From positions 1-7,178 of the forward strand of contig JAJAZI010000299.1 of assembly GCA_026785785.1 (NCBI GenBank): a stretch of 7,178 bases of DNA. The letters are read 5' to 3'. Positions 1-6,242 of this stretch are shown here, in pieces. How positions within the stretch are numbered: the first letter of the stretch is position 1; each line of letters begins with the position of its first letter. The position numbers were made by a program, and so were the translations under genes. Under the pieces are notes generated by a model, which worked only from the letters and a program-made list of their open reading frames with translations, was not told the DNA's origin and ran no database searches. The DNA is from Microbacteriaceae bacterium. Its GTDB lineage: Bacteria; Actinomycetota; Actinomycetes; Actinomycetales; Microbacteriaceae.

Positions 1-630
1 CCGAACTTCGAGTACGCGATCGCCGCGTACTACCTGATCCTGCCCGCCGAGGCATCCAGCAACCTCGCCAAGTACGACTCCGTGCGCTTCGGCCTGAGGG
101 TCAACCCGCCCGGTGGCGGCACCGTCGAGGATGTCATGTCGGCGACCCGCGAGGCCGGGTTCGGCGACGAGGTCAAGCGCCGGATCATCCTGGGCACCTA
201 CGCCCTCAGCGCCGGCTACTACGACGCCTACTACGGCAGTGCGCAGAAGGTGCGCACGCTCATCCAACGCGACTTCGCCGCCGCGTTCGAGCGGGTCGAC
301 GTGCTCGTCAGTCCCTCGGCGCCGACCACGGCGTTCAAGCTGGGCGAGAAGCTCAACGACCCCCTCGCAATGTACCTCAACGACATCACGACGATCCCCG
401 CGAACCTCGCCGGGGTGCCCGGCATGGGCCTCCCGATGGGCCTCGCGCCCGAGGACGGCCTGCCGACCGGGCTGCAGATCATGGCACCGGCGCGTCAGGA
501 TGCGCGGCTGTACTCCGTGGGCGGTGCCGTCGAGGCGCTGCTCGAAGACACGTGGGGGCACACCCTCATCAGCCAGGCGCCGCGGCTCGAATTCACCGAA
601 ATGAACGCGGCACGTGGAGGAGTGGTCTGA
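1..630 (+). CDS. gatA: Asp/Glu-tRNA amidotransferase subunit A, C-terminal part (5' end outside window)
   Basis: GatA is the glutaminase/amidase subunit of GatCAB. It releases ammonia from glutamine, which is channelled to GatB to convert Glu-tRNA(Gln) or Asp-tRNA(Asn) into the amidated forms in the cytoplasm. The frame is open from base 1 to the TGA at 628-630 and gives 209 residues, a bit under half of a usual GatA of about 480-510 aa. The Lys-Ser-Ser catalytic core lies upstream of the window. The visible part has the amidase-signature C-terminal landmarks: [21 protein letters not shown] at the edge, a [15 protein letters not shown] helix, [12 protein letters not shown], and [17 protein letters not shown] followed by [11 protein letters not shown]. 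The GTG at base 82 is an internal valine codon, not a start. The stop overlaps the gatB ATG by one base. Identification is firm from the sequence and from the gatB neighbour. Confidence 0.96.
   Translation, partial: PNFEYAIAAYYLILPAEASSNLAKYDSVRFGLRVNPPGGGTVEDVMSATREAGFGDEVKRRIILGTYALSAGYYDAYYGSAQKVRTLIQRDFAAAFERVDVLVSPSAPTTAFKLGEKLNDPLAMYLNDITTIPANLAGVPGMGLPMGLAPEDGLPTGLQIMAPARQDARLYSVGGAVEALLEDTWGHTLISQAPRLEFTEMNAARGGVV
616..622 (+). promoter_or_regulatory. gatB ribosome binding site inside the gatA 3' end
   Basis: GGAGGAG lies seven bases before the ATG at 630, within the last codons of gatA. It is a near-consensus Shine-Dalgarno sequence. It decides the gatB start against an in-frame open stretch that runs back to 552 without such a site. 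The TGATG stop/start overlap suggests translational coupling of the two subunits. Confidence 0.85.
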
Positions 631-2135
631 TGGCCAAGGTTGAACTGATGGACTATGACAAGGCCATCGAGATGTTCGAGCCGGTACTCGGCTTCGAGGT
701 GCACATCGAGCTCAACACCAAGACGAAGATGTTCTCCGATGCGCCGAACTTCTTCGGCGGAGAGCCCAACACGAACATCACCCCGGTCGACCTCGGCCTG
801 CCGGGGTCGCTCCCGGTCGTGAACGAGGAGGCGATCAAGTACTCGATCAGCCTCGGCCTCGCGCTCGGCTGCTCGATCGCGCCGAGCTCCAGGTTCGCCC
901 GCAAGAACTACTTCTACCCCGACCTCGCGAAGAACTACCAGATCAGCCAGTTCGACGAGCCGATCGCGTTCGACGGCAACGTCGAGGTCGAGCTCGACGA
1001 CGGCCGCGTGTTCCAGATCTCGATCGAGCGCGCGCACATGGAGGAGGATGCCGGCAAGCTCACCCACGTCGGCGGCTCGACCGGCCGTATCCAGGGCGCC
1101 GAGTACTCGCTCGTCGACTACAACCGCGCCGGCGTCCCGCTCGTGGAGATCGTCACGAACATCATCTACGGCGCCGAGAAGGATGCTCCGGAGCTCGCCA
1201 AGGCGTACGTCTCGACGATCCGCGACATCGTGCGCTCGCTCGACATCTCGGATGCCCGGATGGAGCGCGGCAACCTGCGCTGCGACGCGAACATCTCGCT
1301 GACCCCGCGCGGCTCCGGCAAGCTCGGCACCCGTACCGAGACGAAGAACGTCAACAGCCTGCGCAGTGTCGAGCGCGCCATCCGCTACGAGATCCAGCGC
1401 CAGGCCGCGATCCTCGCGAAGGGGGGCGCCATCACCCAGGAGACGCGTCACTGGCACGAGGACACCGGCACGACCTCGACCGGTCGGCCGAAGAGCGACG
1501 CCGACGACTACCGCTACTTCCCCGAGCCCGACCTGCTGCCGGTCGAGCCCTCACTCGAGCTGATCGAGCAACTGCGGGCCGCTCTGCCCGAGTCGCCGCT
1601 GCTGATGCGGCGCCGCCTCAAGGTCGACTGGGGCTTCACCGACATCGACTTCCAGTCGGTCGTCAACGCGGGCCTCCTCGTCGAGCTCGTCGATACCGTG
1701 TCAGAGGGGTCGTCGCCGCAGTCCGCCCGCAAATGGTGGATGGGCGAGATCAGCCGCACCGCGAACGAGCAGGGAGTTGATGCGTCGTCGCTCGTGACCG
1801 CGCATCAGGTCGCCGCGCTCGTGAAGCTCATCGACACCGGCACCCTCACCGACCGCCTCGCGCGCCAGGTGCTCGAGGGCGTCATCGCGGGCGAGGGCAC
1901 GCCAGCGGAGGTCGTCGCGGCCCGCGGGCTCGCCGTCGTCTCGGACGACACCGCGCTCATCGCCGCGATCGACACCGCGCTCGCCTCCCAGCCCGACGTG
2001 CTCGAGAAGATCCGCGACGGCAAGCTGCAGGCCGTCGGCGCCGTGATCGGTGCCGTAATGAAGGCCATGCAGGGCCAGGCGGATGCGGCGCGCGTGCGCG
2101 AACTGGTGCTGGAGCGCGCCGGCACCGCCGGGTAG
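630..2135 (+). CDS. gatB: Asp/Glu-tRNA amidotransferase subunit B
   Basis: This is the tRNA-binding and kinase/transamidase subunit of GatCAB. It phosphorylates the side chain of mischarged Glu-tRNA(Gln) or Asp-tRNA(Asn), then amidates it with ammonia from GatA. The product is 501 aa, slightly longer than the usual 475-500. The N-terminal catalytic cradle starts with [15 protein letters not shown] (about 16-30) and contains HMEEDAGK (136-143), which belongs to the metal/active-site region. It also has the GatB signature [14 protein letters not shown] at 161-174 and later [13 protein letters not shown]. The helical YqeY-like tail, which contacts the tRNA elbow, ends with [20 protein letters not shown] near the C-terminus. 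The start at 630 is set by the strong Shine-Dalgarno at 616-622 and by the overlap with the gatA stop. Third positions are nearly all G/C, so this is native chromosomal coding. It ends in TAG and faces the HNH gene convergently. Confidence 0.97.
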   Translation: MAKVELMDYDKAIEMFEPVLGFEVHIELNTKTKMFSDAPNFFGGEPNTNITPVDLGLPGSLPVVNEEAIKYSISLGLALGCSIAPSSRFARKNYFYPDLAKNYQISQFDEPIAFDGNVEVELDDGRVFQISIERAHMEEDAGKLTHVGGSTGRIQGAEYSLVDYNRAGVPLVEIVTNIIYGAEKDAPELAKAYVSTIRDIVRSLDISDARMERGNLRCDANISLTPRGSGKLGTRTETKNVNSLRSVERAIRYEIQRQAAILAKGGAITQETRHWHEDTGTTSTGRPKSDADDYRYFPEPDLLPVEPSLELIEQLRAALPESPLLMRRRLKVDWGFTDIDFQSVVNAGLLVELVDTVSEGSSPQSARKWWMGEISRTANEQGVDASSLVTAHQVAALVKLIDTGTLTDRLARQVLEGVIAGEGTPAEVVAARGLAVVSDDTALIAAIDTALASQPDVLEKIRDGKLQAVGAVIGAVMKAMQGQADAARVRELVLERAGTAG

Positions 2136-2151
2136 GTGGAGCAGGTGCCGC
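2121..2151 (+). terminator. Possible stem-loop across the gatB stop codon
   Basis: CGGCACC at 2121-2127 can pair perfectly with GGTGCCG at 2145-2151 around a 17-base loop containing the gatB TAG. There is no U-tract, the loop is long, and GGTGCCG recurs in the adjacent repeat array and could compete for pairing. It may help end transcription in this GC-rich host, but the call is weak. Confidence 0.2.
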
Positions 2152-2226
2152 GGGCCGGTCGCTGCCTCCGCGCGCCCTCGTTCCGGCGGCGGTGCAAGGT
2201 GGCGTAGTGCCGCGCCCGAGGACGGC

Positions 2227-2264
2227 CCCGTGCGGTGCCGTGATTTGCGGGACCGTGCCGTGCC
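2227..2264 (+). repeat. 38-bp direct repeat, copy 1
   Basis: This is the first copy of a direct repeat whose second copy is at 2341-2378, exactly 114 bp downstream. The invariant core is 24 bp (2230-2253, equal to 2344-2367) and includes GCCGTGATTTGCGGGAC. One substitution lies on each side of the core, so 36 of 38 positions match. The ATTTG inside it is the only A/T-rich island in the array. Confidence 0.85.
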
Positions 2265-2343
2265 GTGGCGCGCCTGTGCCGTGGCGTGGCGTGCCTGTGC
2301 TGTGGCGTGGCGCGCCTGGGCGGTGCCGTGCCGTGGGGCGCCT
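2255..2343 (+). repeat. 21-bp imperfect tandem repeat, four units
   Basis: The units are 2255-2275, 2276-2296, 2297-2317 and 2323-2343, with a 5-bp GGGCG insertion before the last. Each begins GTGCC or GTGCT, continues with GTGCC/GTGGC modules, and ends GCGCCT or GTGCCT. Units 1 and 4 differ at a single position. Units 1 and 3 contain the 8-bp palindrome GGCGCGCC (2267-2274, 2309-2316). A period of 21 equals seven codons, but no gene reads it, and the 5-bp insertion would break a coding frame. Four 21-bp units, the insertion and a 25-bp stretch containing the ATTTG core add up to the 114-bp spacing of the flanking direct repeat. Confidence 0.85.
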
Positions 2344-2378
2344 GTGCGGTGCCGTGATTTGCGGGACAGTGCCGTGCC
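2341..2378 (+). repeat. 38-bp direct repeat, copy 2
   Basis: This is the second copy of the repeat at 2227-2264. It follows directly from the last 21-bp unit and is followed by only the first bases of another unit (GTGCCGTGCC, then divergence). That pattern fits a 114-bp block whose second round was truncated. Confidence 0.85.
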
Positions 2379-2488
2379 GGACGTGCGATGCGGCGCCGTC
2401 CATCGGCGTGAGCCGCGAGACGGCTCGGCGTGGGCCCGGTCGGCTCAGGCGCCAGCCAGTTGCCGACTCGGACCGGTGCACCTTCAAC

Positions 2489-4099
2489 TCAACTCGCCGT
2501 CTCCTGGAGCAGATCCCTCAGTGCCGCACTCGTGCTGGGGAGGAGTCGCGGGGTGCGGTCCGGGTCGATAGATGCAGGTGGAACGAGCCAGAATCCGTCA
2601 GCATTGCGGTAGATGTCCCAGCGATTGTTGTGCAGCAGCATGTGGTGGAAGCGGCAGAGCAGAATTCCGTCGGCCAGGTCGGTTCGGCCGTTGTCGCGAA
2701 GCCAGTGTTCGACATGGTGAGCCTCTGACCACGACGGGGGTCTGTCGCAGTCGGTCCAGCGGCATCCTCCGTCGCGCGCGGCGAGAGCGATTCGCTGCCG
2801 CGTCGTAAAGAGGCGTTGTTCGCGTCCGAGGTTGAGGGCCCGGCCGTCGTCATCGAATTCGATGGGCACGAAGCCGGACTCGCAGGCGATCCGCTCCACC
2901 GATTCGATTGTCAGCGGAATGTCGATGCCCTCGATGCGACCGTGCCCCGGGCAATCGAGACTTTCGCCACGATCGTCGCCGGGGGAGAGGCCACGGTTGG
3001 TGTTGGTGTTGGCGTTGGGGTCGGGTTCCCGGCCGCAGTTGACAGTGACGCCGGGTTTCTGGGCGTCGTCGGCGGCGGGCTTGAGCATCTCGTGGACGTC
3101 CCGACCGGGGTAATGCCTCTGGAAACGGTCCCGACGGAGGTCCCGCCCCTCGGTTTGAGGGTCCGGACGGCCGCGCCGGGCAGAGCCTAGCGACTTCGCG
3201 GTCACGAGAACTCGAACCGCGGGCTGTCTGGAGCCGATGATCTTGCGGCTGTCGGTGCTCTCGGATGCCACCGCGATGCGCAGGAGCTGCGTGACGGCGT
3301 CATGAACGTACTGCTCGGTGCTGCGCGCGTCGGCCGCGATGGCCTCGGCCCACTCCAGGTCGGCTTCGCTGACGAATCGTGGACCGCCTCGGCGCGGTGA
3401 GGTGAGCTTGTCGTAGACGTCGTCCCAGAAGGCTGCGGATTCGAGGTCGGGGTCGATGATATAGCGGCTCAGGCCGTTGCTGCGACGCACCCGCCGCACG
3501 GATCGCGCATCGCGGATGGCCTGCTCGCGGAGGGCGATGCCCGCTTCGTCGAGCTCGTCCCGCAGCTGACGCGCTCGCCGGAGCAGCTGGTCGGCGTTGA
3601 GGGTCGGTGACTCGCTCAGCAGAGTGCTGGCCGCGTCGGCAAGTGCGTCCGCGCTGACGCCGACCTCGCTGGCGCCCGCGGAGTCAGCGAGAAGAGGGAC
3701 GCCGAGCCCTGTGCGGATCGCGTTCGCCGCATCGAGCGACAGCGCACCGGAGGCGACGGCGGCGGCCACCGCGACAAGCCAGCGTTCCTGCGGGCCGGGC
3801 AGCGACTCATCGGCCGGTGTGCCGTCGGGGGAGATCGGGTTGCTGAGGGCGTCGTGCACGAACGTGCCGACGCGCACGAGGGTGGATGCCTCGCGCGCGG
3901 TGGAGCCGGTCGTGTGCTGCACGAGCGCCTCCGGGGTGCGGAAGCCGAGTCGCTGCGCGAGCCCCTTGTACCCGAGATCGCGGCGCGAGCGCTCGCTGAT
4001 CTCGCCGGCCACGAGCGAGGCGCAGGAATCGACCAACCGGCGGATCTCGGCAAGTTCCCGCTGCGCATCGAGCAACTGGTCGTCGGTGAGTGAGACCAT
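2489..4099 (-). CDS. DUF222 domain, HNH nuclease-type protein (13E12 family)
   Basis: The product is 536 aa. Residues about 40-345 form the helical DUF222 part, with the landmarks DPDLESAAFWDDVYD and SPRRGGPRFVSEADLEW (about 216-250). A Pro/Asn/Asp-rich linker follows (about 350-390), then GRIEGIDIP and ERIACESG. The C-terminal HNH domain covers about 430-495: RQRIALAARDGGCRWTDCD carries the C446-x4-C451 metal knuckle, then H461-H462 in EAHHVEHW and CRFHH (482-486), H490. All expected metal and catalytic positions appear present, so the nuclease fold looks intact. ATG at 4099 is the first usual start codon after the in-frame stop at 4154-4156. No strong Shine-Dalgarno precedes it. This family is multicopy in many actinobacteria, and its cellular role is not established. 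A homing-like or DNA-processing role is inference. It is convergent with gatB, and an insertion sequence ends 114 bp upstream. Confidence 0.93.
   Translation of the reverse strand: MVSLTDDQLLDAQRELAEIRRLVDSCASLVAGEISERSRRDLGYKGLAQRLGFRTPEALVQHTTGSTAREASTLVRVGTFVHDALSNPISPDGTPADESLPGPQERWLVAVAAAVASGALSLDAANAIRTGLGVPLLADSAGASEVGVSADALADAASTLLSESPTLNADQLLRRARQLRDELDEAGIALREQAIRDARSVRRVRRSNGLSRYIIDPDLESAAFWDDVYDKLTSPRRGGPRFVSEADLEWAEAIAADARSTEQYVHDAVTQLLRIAVASESTDSRKIIGSRQPAVRVLVTAKSLGSARRGRPDPQTEGRDLRRDRFQRHYPGRDVHEMLKPAADDAQKPGVTVNCGREPDPNANTNTNRGLSPGDDRGESLDCPGHGRIEGIDIPLTIESVERIACESGFVPIEFDDDGRALNLGREQRLFTTRQRIALAARDGGCRWTDCDRPPSWSEAHHVEHWLRDNGRTDLADGILLCRFHHMLLHNNRWDIYRNADGFWLVPPASIDPDRTPRLLPSTSAALRDLLQETAS
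2996..3025. repeat. Hexanucleotide repeat within the HNH gene
   Basis: There are five consecutive units of pattern GTTGGN (plus strand; last unit GTCGGG). On the coding strand they give the alternating Asn-Thr/Asn-Ala run DPNANTNTN around residues 360-368, in the linker between DUF222 and HNH. Six-base steps keep the frame, so slippage would change linker length by two residues without inactivating the protein. Confidence 0.8.
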
Positions 4100-4161
4100 C
4101 GTCGGGATCGAGGCACCGAGATTGCCCGCCGCGGCACGCGCGGCAGCGAGCGACTACGCGA

Positions 4162-4191
4162 ATACACCTACGACGATTGACATATGCCAAT
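4162..4191 (-). promoter_or_regulatory. Candidate promoter and overlapping palindrome upstream of the HNH gene
   Basis: On the minus strand, TTGGCA (4185-4190) and GTGTAT (4162-4167) are separated by 17 bases. This gives a plausible sigma-70-type pair that would start transcription about 55 bases before the HNH ATG. The -35 half lies in a 16-bp near-perfect palindrome, ATTGACATATGCCAAT (4176-4191, one mismatched pair), which could be an operator. The stretch is clearly more A/T-rich than its surroundings. The -10 is weak, so the call is tentative. Confidence 0.3.
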
Positions 4192-4205
4192 TCTCTCAGT
4201 CTCGA

Positions 4206-4213
4206 ACACCTAT
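4206..4213. repeat. Target-site duplication, left copy (ACACCTAT)
   Basis: The 8-bp direct repeat ACACCTAT abuts the left inverted repeat and recurs at 6235-6242 next to the right one. The match continues by one more base (C) if the first base of the left inverted repeat is counted, so 9 bp cannot be excluded. A duplication of 8-9 bp fits IS256- and ISL3-type elements. Confidence 0.85.
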
Positions 4214-4237
4214 CACCTTTACGATTTCAGTGAGATG
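4214..4237 (+). repeat. Left terminal inverted repeat
   Basis: It matches the reverse complement of 6211-6234 in 22 of 24 positions. The inner 19 bases, TTACGATTTCAGTGAGATG, are identical, and mismatches occur only at the second and fifth bases from the tip. The inner end is an ATG codon. Confidence 0.92.
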
Positions 4238-4249
4238 CACATAGCCTGA

Positions 4250-5611
4250 GTGAGTGATCATCAGCGGCCCAAAGTGACTAAGAACGGCGCCGTTTGTCCT
4301 CGCGGTCACGAGAGCGCTCGCATAGTTCGCGACGGGGTACAGCGTGGCGGCGGCCGGGCGAAGCAGCGGTGGCGGTGCGTGCTTCCAGATGGCTCGTATC
4401 ACCGGTTTCTCGGGGTAATGAGCCGGACGATCGCGGCCGATTCGACCTGTGTCGAGTGCGAGAACCACATCGCGCCTCACGCGGGGCCAGTGGCGCCGGC
4501 CGAGGGGGAGTATCTGGTGCGGGAGATCGCGGGCGCACTCGTGGACCTCGGCCGAGGCCAGACCTACACCGACGCTGCAACCCGGGTCAGAGCTCGAGCG
4601 AACATCGGGAAGACCGGCGAACGCAAGGACGTGATCAACAACCAGAACGTCGCGGATTGGATGGCAGACTTCGTCCCCGCTGTGGCTGCTCGGCACGAGC
4701 CGAAGCAGTGGCCGGCGGTACTTGTTCTGGACGCGACGACGTTCCACTGGACCGACCCGCTGACGAGAAAGAGTATGGCGCTTTTCTCAATCCTCGCCGC
4801 GTACGGCTACGACAGAGATGGCAAAAACGGCCGGCTCTGGAAGCTCGAAGCTGCTCCGTCGGACGACACCGCGGCGTGGGCGGAATTCCTCCGCTCGCTG
4901 CCCGGAACCCCGGAGTCGATTGTCTGCGACCAGGCGGTCACCATCATCGGTGGTGTCAACGAGCACTGGGGGCAATGGGCTGCGGTGAACCTCATTCATC
5001 ACTGCGAACACCATCTGAGCGAGCGTGCTCGGGCCTCCTTCACGAGCGACAATCTTGACGAGGATGACCCCGTCCGGCAGCACTTTCAGGGCGCTTTCAC
5101 GAGCCGCGAGAGGTGGGACGCGTTCGAAGCCGAGATCGCCAGTCGACCGAAACTGTTGATGACGAATGGGTGGCTGAGAAGGAACTCGACGTGGATGCGC
5201 GGGCAATCCCAAGGGCGCGATCGGATTCCACCGGTGTACTCCAACGGCGCTGTGGAGCAGCCCATTCGGGAAATCCGGCAGATTCTCAAACCGCGCGCGT
5301 TCGTATTCAAGAACCGCGCCAGACTGAATCACCTTCTGACGCTGATGCGCTTGGCGCGCCTGCGCGTGGACATCTCCACTGACTACGCGGTCGACATCAG
5401 AGCCTTCTTGAACGCCCACGACGGCCACCCGCCCCGCACCTACCGGGAGACCTACGATAAATACGCCAGCGCATCCGGTGAGATCCTTTTCAACAGCCTG
5501 TGGGCCATCAGGCCCCAGCTCGCGATGGCGGAGGCATGTCGCCTAAAGACCCTCGCCGATGATGAGGCGCGGAAGCGCATGAACGCGAGCGTGCCGGCAG
5601 TCAGTCCGTAG
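4250..5611 (+). CDS. DDE transposase with N-terminal zinc-binding motifs (IS256/IS1249-like or ISL3-like)
   Basis: The product is 453 aa and should cut and join the element's ends. The N-terminus has C16-x3-H20 ... C43-x7-H51 with a QRWRC core, like the zinc ribbons before the DNA-binding domain of IS1249- and ISL3-type transposases. A second knuckle is C67-x2-C70-x2-H73. A helical region (about 85-150) follows. The probable catalytic residues are D161 in VLVLDATTF, D227 in SIVCDQ and E336 in SNGAVEQPIREIR. C252-x2-H255 between the second Asp and the Glu matches the C/H signature of IS256/Mutator-like enzymes, while SNGxxE followed by IxxILKPRAFxFKN resembles ISL3. Family assignment is therefore open. 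GTG at 4250 directly follows an in-frame TGA (4247-4249), so translation cannot start earlier. No clear Shine-Dalgarno is present, and GTG at 4274 is an alternative. The frame is intact, so the enzyme is potentially active. Confidence 0.88.
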   Translation: MSDHQRPKVTKNGAVCPRGHESARIVRDGVQRGGGRAKQRWRCVLPDGSYHRFLGVMSRTIAADSTCVECENHIAPHAGPVAPAEGEYLVREIAGALVDLGRGQTYTDAATRVRARANIGKTGERKDVINNQNVADWMADFVPAVAARHEPKQWPAVLVLDATTFHWTDPLTRKSMALFSILAAYGYDRDGKNGRLWKLEAAPSDDTAAWAEFLRSLPGTPESIVCDQAVTIIGGVNEHWGQWAAVNLIHHCEHHLSERARASFTSDNLDEDDPVRQHFQGAFTSRERWDAFEAEIASRPKLLMTNGWLRRNSTWMRGQSQGRDRIPPVYSNGAVEQPIREIRQILKPRAFVFKNRARLNHLLTLMRLARLRVDISTDYAVDIRAFLNAHDGHPPRTYRETYDKYASASGEILFNSLWAIRPQLAMAEACRLKTLADDEARKRMNASVPAVSP

Positions 5612-5619
5612 GCCACCTC

Positions 5620-5633
5620 GCCCGGTTGCGGGC
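5620..5633. terminator. Possible bidirectional hairpin between transposase and lipoprotein genes
   Basis: GCCCG (5620-5624) and CGGGC (5629-5633) can form a 5-bp all-GC stem with a GTTG loop. It fills the 22-bp gap between the two convergent stop codons. The position suits a shared terminator, but the stem is short and neither side has a T-run. Confidence 0.3.
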
Positions 5634-6068
5634 CTATCCGGGCTTCCGGATGGCCACGTTTTCGTCCAGCCGCACCCACTCGTCATCCATCAGCGTTTCC
5701 GGGATGTCGACTCGAACTTCGGCGATGTCTTCCAGTTCGACTGTGAAGGTCAGGTGGGAGCAGCCTTGGACCCATGAGTCGTCGTCCTCATAAACCACGG
5801 CGCAGTAGTAGTCCTTCGTGGAGGCCTTCATGAGGTAAACATCGACCCCTGACCACGTCCCAATTAGCCGCGAGCTGTCGACATCGGCGACGATCGCATC
5901 CGCGCCTTCATCCGCTTGGAGTGGATCGACCGTGCTTAGAGGGAGGCTGTCGCTGGGCGTCGCGGGCTCGTCCAGAGCAGATGGTGTCAGAAAGGCGGGC
6001 GCGCAGCCGGTGAGAGTGACCAACAGCGTCGAAGCGAGCGCGAGTGTGGCTCCCCTGCTGCTCATCAT
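5634..6068 (-). CDS. Predicted secreted lipoprotein, IS passenger gene
   Basis: The product is 144 aa. A short basic start (MMSSRGA) leads into a hydrophobic core and the lipobox L-T-G-C22. Export, lipidation at C22 and anchoring on the outer face of the membrane follow from that motif. After the cysteine comes an acidic, Pro/Ser-rich tether (about 23-66), then a small domain (about 67-144). That domain contains GTWSGVDVYLMKAS, C89 in DYYCAVV, W99, C103 in VQGCSHL, and EWVRLDENVAI near the end. C89 and C103 could form a disulfide. This resembles small uncharacterised lipoproteins of Microbacteriaceae. No enzymatic motif is seen and no function is claimed. Tandem ATGs (6066-6068 and 6063-6065) follow an AGGGA ribosome binding site seven bases upstream. 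It lies wholly inside the mobile element, convergent with the transposase and codirectional with bioN, from which read-through is possible. Confidence 0.8.
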   Translation of the reverse strand: MMSSRGATLALASTLLVTLTGCAPAFLTPSALDEPATPSDSLPLSTVDPLQADEGADAIVADVDSSRLIGTWSGVDVYLMKASTKDYYCAVVYEDDDSWVQGCSHLTFTVELEDIAEVRVDIPETLMDDEWVRLDENVAIRKPG

Positions 6069-6210
6069 GACAAATTCCCTACTTTCGGTCTGAGCCCGAC
6101 TCTAGCGCGAGAGTGTGCTCGGCCGGCAGAAGTACTCGCAATAGCGGCATTTCGAGGTCTCGGTCGGGAGCGGCGTAGCTTTCAGCCCTCGTTCCATAGA
6201 CATGCGGCAA

Positions 6211-6234
6211 CATCTCACTGAAATCGTAAGGGCG
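6211..6234 (-). repeat. Right terminal inverted repeat
   Basis: On the minus strand it reads the same 19-base core as the left end (TTACGATTTCAGTGAGATG), with a tip CGCCC instead of CACCT. It closes the element 143 bp beyond the lipoprotein start and so places that gene inside. Confidence 0.92.
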
Positions 6235-6242
6235 ACACCTAT
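6235..6242. repeat. Target-site duplication, right copy (ACACCTAT)
   Basis: Identical to 4206-4213. Joining 4213 to 6243 reconstructs an uninterrupted intergenic region of 184 bp between the bioN stop and the HNH start. Confidence 0.85.

Larger units (their letters stand above)
2136..2488. other. Non-coding region between convergent gatB and HNH genes, mostly repeats
   Basis: This 353-bp stretch lies between two gene ends. Promoters are therefore not expected and terminators are. It is extremely G+C rich and low in complexity. Roughly 2227-2378 is built from GTGCCG/GTGGCG-type repeats, described in separate entries. The frames that stay open across it (for example on the minus strand, with runs such as TPRHGTG and GAPRHGT) read only the repeats and are not credible genes. 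Past the repeats, 2379-2488 holds a small 6-bp hairpin (2410-2415 with 2421-2426) and no other recognisable element. Confidence 0.6.
4214..6234. mobile_element. Insertion sequence with passenger lipoprotein gene, 2021 bp
   Basis: The element is bounded by 24-bp inverted repeats (4214-4237 and 6211-6234, 22/24 matching) and flanked by the 8-bp duplication ACACCTAT. It contains a DDE transposase on the plus strand (4250-5611) and a lipoprotein gene on the minus strand (5634-6068), arranged tail to tail with a 22-bp gap. Third-position G+C in the element is visibly lower than in gatB, which points to a different origin. The intact duplication and good inverted repeats suggest a fairly recent insertion. 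It lies in the former 184-bp gap between bioN and the HNH gene. Ordinary single-gene IS of the likely families are about 1.3-1.7 kb, and the extra length here is the passenger gene with its leader. The boundaries are seen directly. Current mobility is inferred. Confidence 0.9.

Noticed and set aside
495..1457. Long minus-strand open frame (320 codons) opposite gatA/gatB
   Set aside because: It is an antisense shadow of high-GC gatB. The translation is a repetitive Leu/Val/Arg/Asp mix with no recognisable domain, while the plus strand is unambiguously GatB.
2227..2378. Repeat array considered as a CRISPR
   Set aside because: The 21-bp units are contiguous with no unique spacers, the 38-bp repeat has only two copies, and no cas gene is nearby.
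2410..2426. Hairpin GAGCCG-CGAGA-CGGCTC downstream of the HNH gene as its terminator
   Set aside because: The stem is only 6 bp, 60-80 bp beyond the stop and without a T-run. Such stems occur by chance in DNA this rich in G+C.
1957..2487. Minus-strand open frame of 176 codons across the repeat array
   Set aside because: Its apparent peptide repeats (PRHGTG and similar) are only the 21-bp DNA repeat read in frame. The rest is Arg/Pro-rich shadow of gatB.
2816..3190. Plus-strand open frame (124 codons) with a Val-Gly repeat
   Set aside because: It is antisense to the HNH gene, and the VGVGVG run is the opposite-strand reading of the hexanucleotide repeat.
4177..4182. Perfect TTGACA on the plus strand as a -35 for the transposase
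   Set aside because: No -10-like hexamer lies 16-18 bases downstream (4199-4206 reads GTCTCGAA), and the box belongs to the flanking host DNA palindrome.
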